This document shows, piece by piece, positions 39,224 to 39,616 of a DNA stretch of 39,616 nucleotides. The notes under the pieces were generated by a model. That model did not search any database and had not been told where the DNA came from. It worked only from the letters and a program-made list of their open reading frames with translations. The stretch's first letter is position 1. The number at the start of each line of letters is the position of its first letter. This DNA is from a virus. Location of the stretch: positions 1 to 39,616 of the IMG/VR virus record IMGVR_UViG_3300033553_000140; one strand, written 5' to 3'. The translations under genes were made by a program, and so were the position numbers.

Positions 39224-39394
39224 GTGGAAACCTTGGAGAAAATAATAATTTCTATTTTATTGTTAGCGGTATTGGCTACGTTAGTATTCGTAGGCTACGA
39301 GTACCGAGGCATGGTAGATTGTAATAAACATACTGGGTACTCATACCAGTACAGCAAATGCGTTAAGGTTACAGAGTATGTCGAAAAAGAATGA
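39224..39394 (+). CDS. Small membrane protein
   Basis: This 56-residue protein starts with GTG, with GAGGAG (39211-39216) at 7-base spacing. A transmembrane segment occupies residues about 7-23 (IIISILLLAVLATLVFVGY), followed by a short polar tail with two Cys (DCNKHTGYSYQYSKCVKV). Base composition is again of phage-core type. Possible lysis or superinfection-exclusion role is only a guess. Confidence 0.55.
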   Translation: METLEKIIISILLLAVLATLVFVGYEYRGMVDCNKHTGYSYQYSKCVKVTEYVEKE

Positions 39395-39503
39395 AGAGAT
39401 TGAAATAGTAGAGCACCCTTTAGTGTGGTGCTCTTGTGGTAAGTGCCTTGGTTACGGTGACGATTTTATTTGTCTAGATTGTTTAGACGAAATCACTCAT
39501 TGA
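39378..39503 (+). CDS. Small zinc-finger protein across the contig join
   Basis: This 41-residue protein (SKKNEEIEIVEHPLVWCSCG, then KCLGYGDDFICLDCLDEITH) carries a C-x-C-x2-C and C-x2-C arrangement, probably one zinc site. The frame overlaps the previous gene by 17 bases. It runs into the terminal repeat: its end corresponds to base 28 of the left copy. There it overlaps, tail to tail, the helicase gene by 21 bases. Confidence 0.55.
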   Translation: MSKKNEEIEIVEHPLVWCSCGKCLGYGDDFICLDCLDEITH

Positions 39504-39616
39504 AGTGTCTGACTTATTTTCATATCCTTTAACTTCTTTAAATCCTCTTAAGTAATTATCTACTAAATAAATAGGCACAATTCTATCCTCTCTACCCACT
39601 CTATAAACCTCTACTA
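39476..39616. repeat. Terminal direct repeat, right copy (assembly overlap)
   Basis: This is identical to bases 1-141. It repeats the end of the zinc-finger gene and the 3' end of the minus-strand helicase gene, whose stop lies at 39483-39485 in this copy. It should be removed when the genome is circularised. Confidence 0.95.

Noticed and set aside
1-39616. tRNA genes, integrase or attachment sites
   Set aside because: I looked for cloverleaf-like stems with a CCA-type end and for tyrosine or serine recombinase motifs and saw none; a tRNAscan run would settle the tRNA question.

Overview
The window is a tailed bacteriophage genome. The first 141 bases (1-141) are repeated exactly as the last 141 (39476-39616). 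This is what a closed circular assembly graph leaves at the ends of a linearised contig, so the unique genome is 39,475 bp and the window ends are not physical ends. The DNA is AT-rich (mid-30s percent GC by eye) and densely packed. Starts are Shine-Dalgarno driven, often ATGA, GTGA or TTGA overlaps with the preceding stop. A tape-measure protein, a tail-tube-like protein, a tail-assembly-chaperone frameshift and no sheath gene point to a siphovirus. No integrase, repressor-integrase module, tRNA or phage RNA polymerase is visible, so a lytic life style is likely. The host cannot be named. A lipobox protein in the lysis region hints at a Gram-negative host.

Layout. (1) 8-1537, minus strand: a superfamily-3 type helicase, then a 477-bp non-coding region full of dyads. 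(2) 2021-30039, plus strand, late genes: small terminase, large terminase, portal, two morphogenesis-like genes, scaffold, major capsid (scaffold and capsid have their own promoter and terminator), head or decoration proteins, a papain-like amidase, connector and tail-terminator candidates, tail tube, a chaperone pair joined by a -1 frameshift, tape measure, distal tail, fibre proteins including a 1322-residue C1q-like fibre, the tail hub, small lysis-type proteins, a phosphoesterase and a small zinc protease. (3) Convergent terminators at about 30.04-30.20 kb. (4) 36781 down to 30216, minus strand: family A DNA polymerase, SSB-like protein, Cas4/RecB-like nuclease, zinc ribbon, endolysin, SNF2-type helicase, PD-(D/E)XK nuclease and a KAP-rich basic peptide. 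A lone plus-strand HTH gene sits inside this block. (5) 36879-39503, plus strand: a ribbon-helix-helix protein, then about 2.2 kb of tiny genes that differ in composition. These include a DUF6948-like gene overlapped by a gene made of 46 hexanucleotide units (Gly-Ser/Gly-Tyr/Gly-Asp). The region ends with two small phage-like genes that run across the contig join into the helicase tail.

How it fits together. The minus-strand block supplies replication and recombination enzymes, and the plus-strand block supplies packaging, virion and lysis functions. The RHH and HTH proteins, each next to a dyad in a divergent intergenic region, are the visible candidate regulators. The most unusual signals are: strong depletion of GATC in the core genome but not in the tail-fibre body or the small-gene island; the hexanucleotide-repeat gene inside that island; the in-frame A-AAA-AAG frameshift site; a conserved-looking ORF that seems to start at ATT; and two mutually exclusive pairings upstream of the terminase genes.
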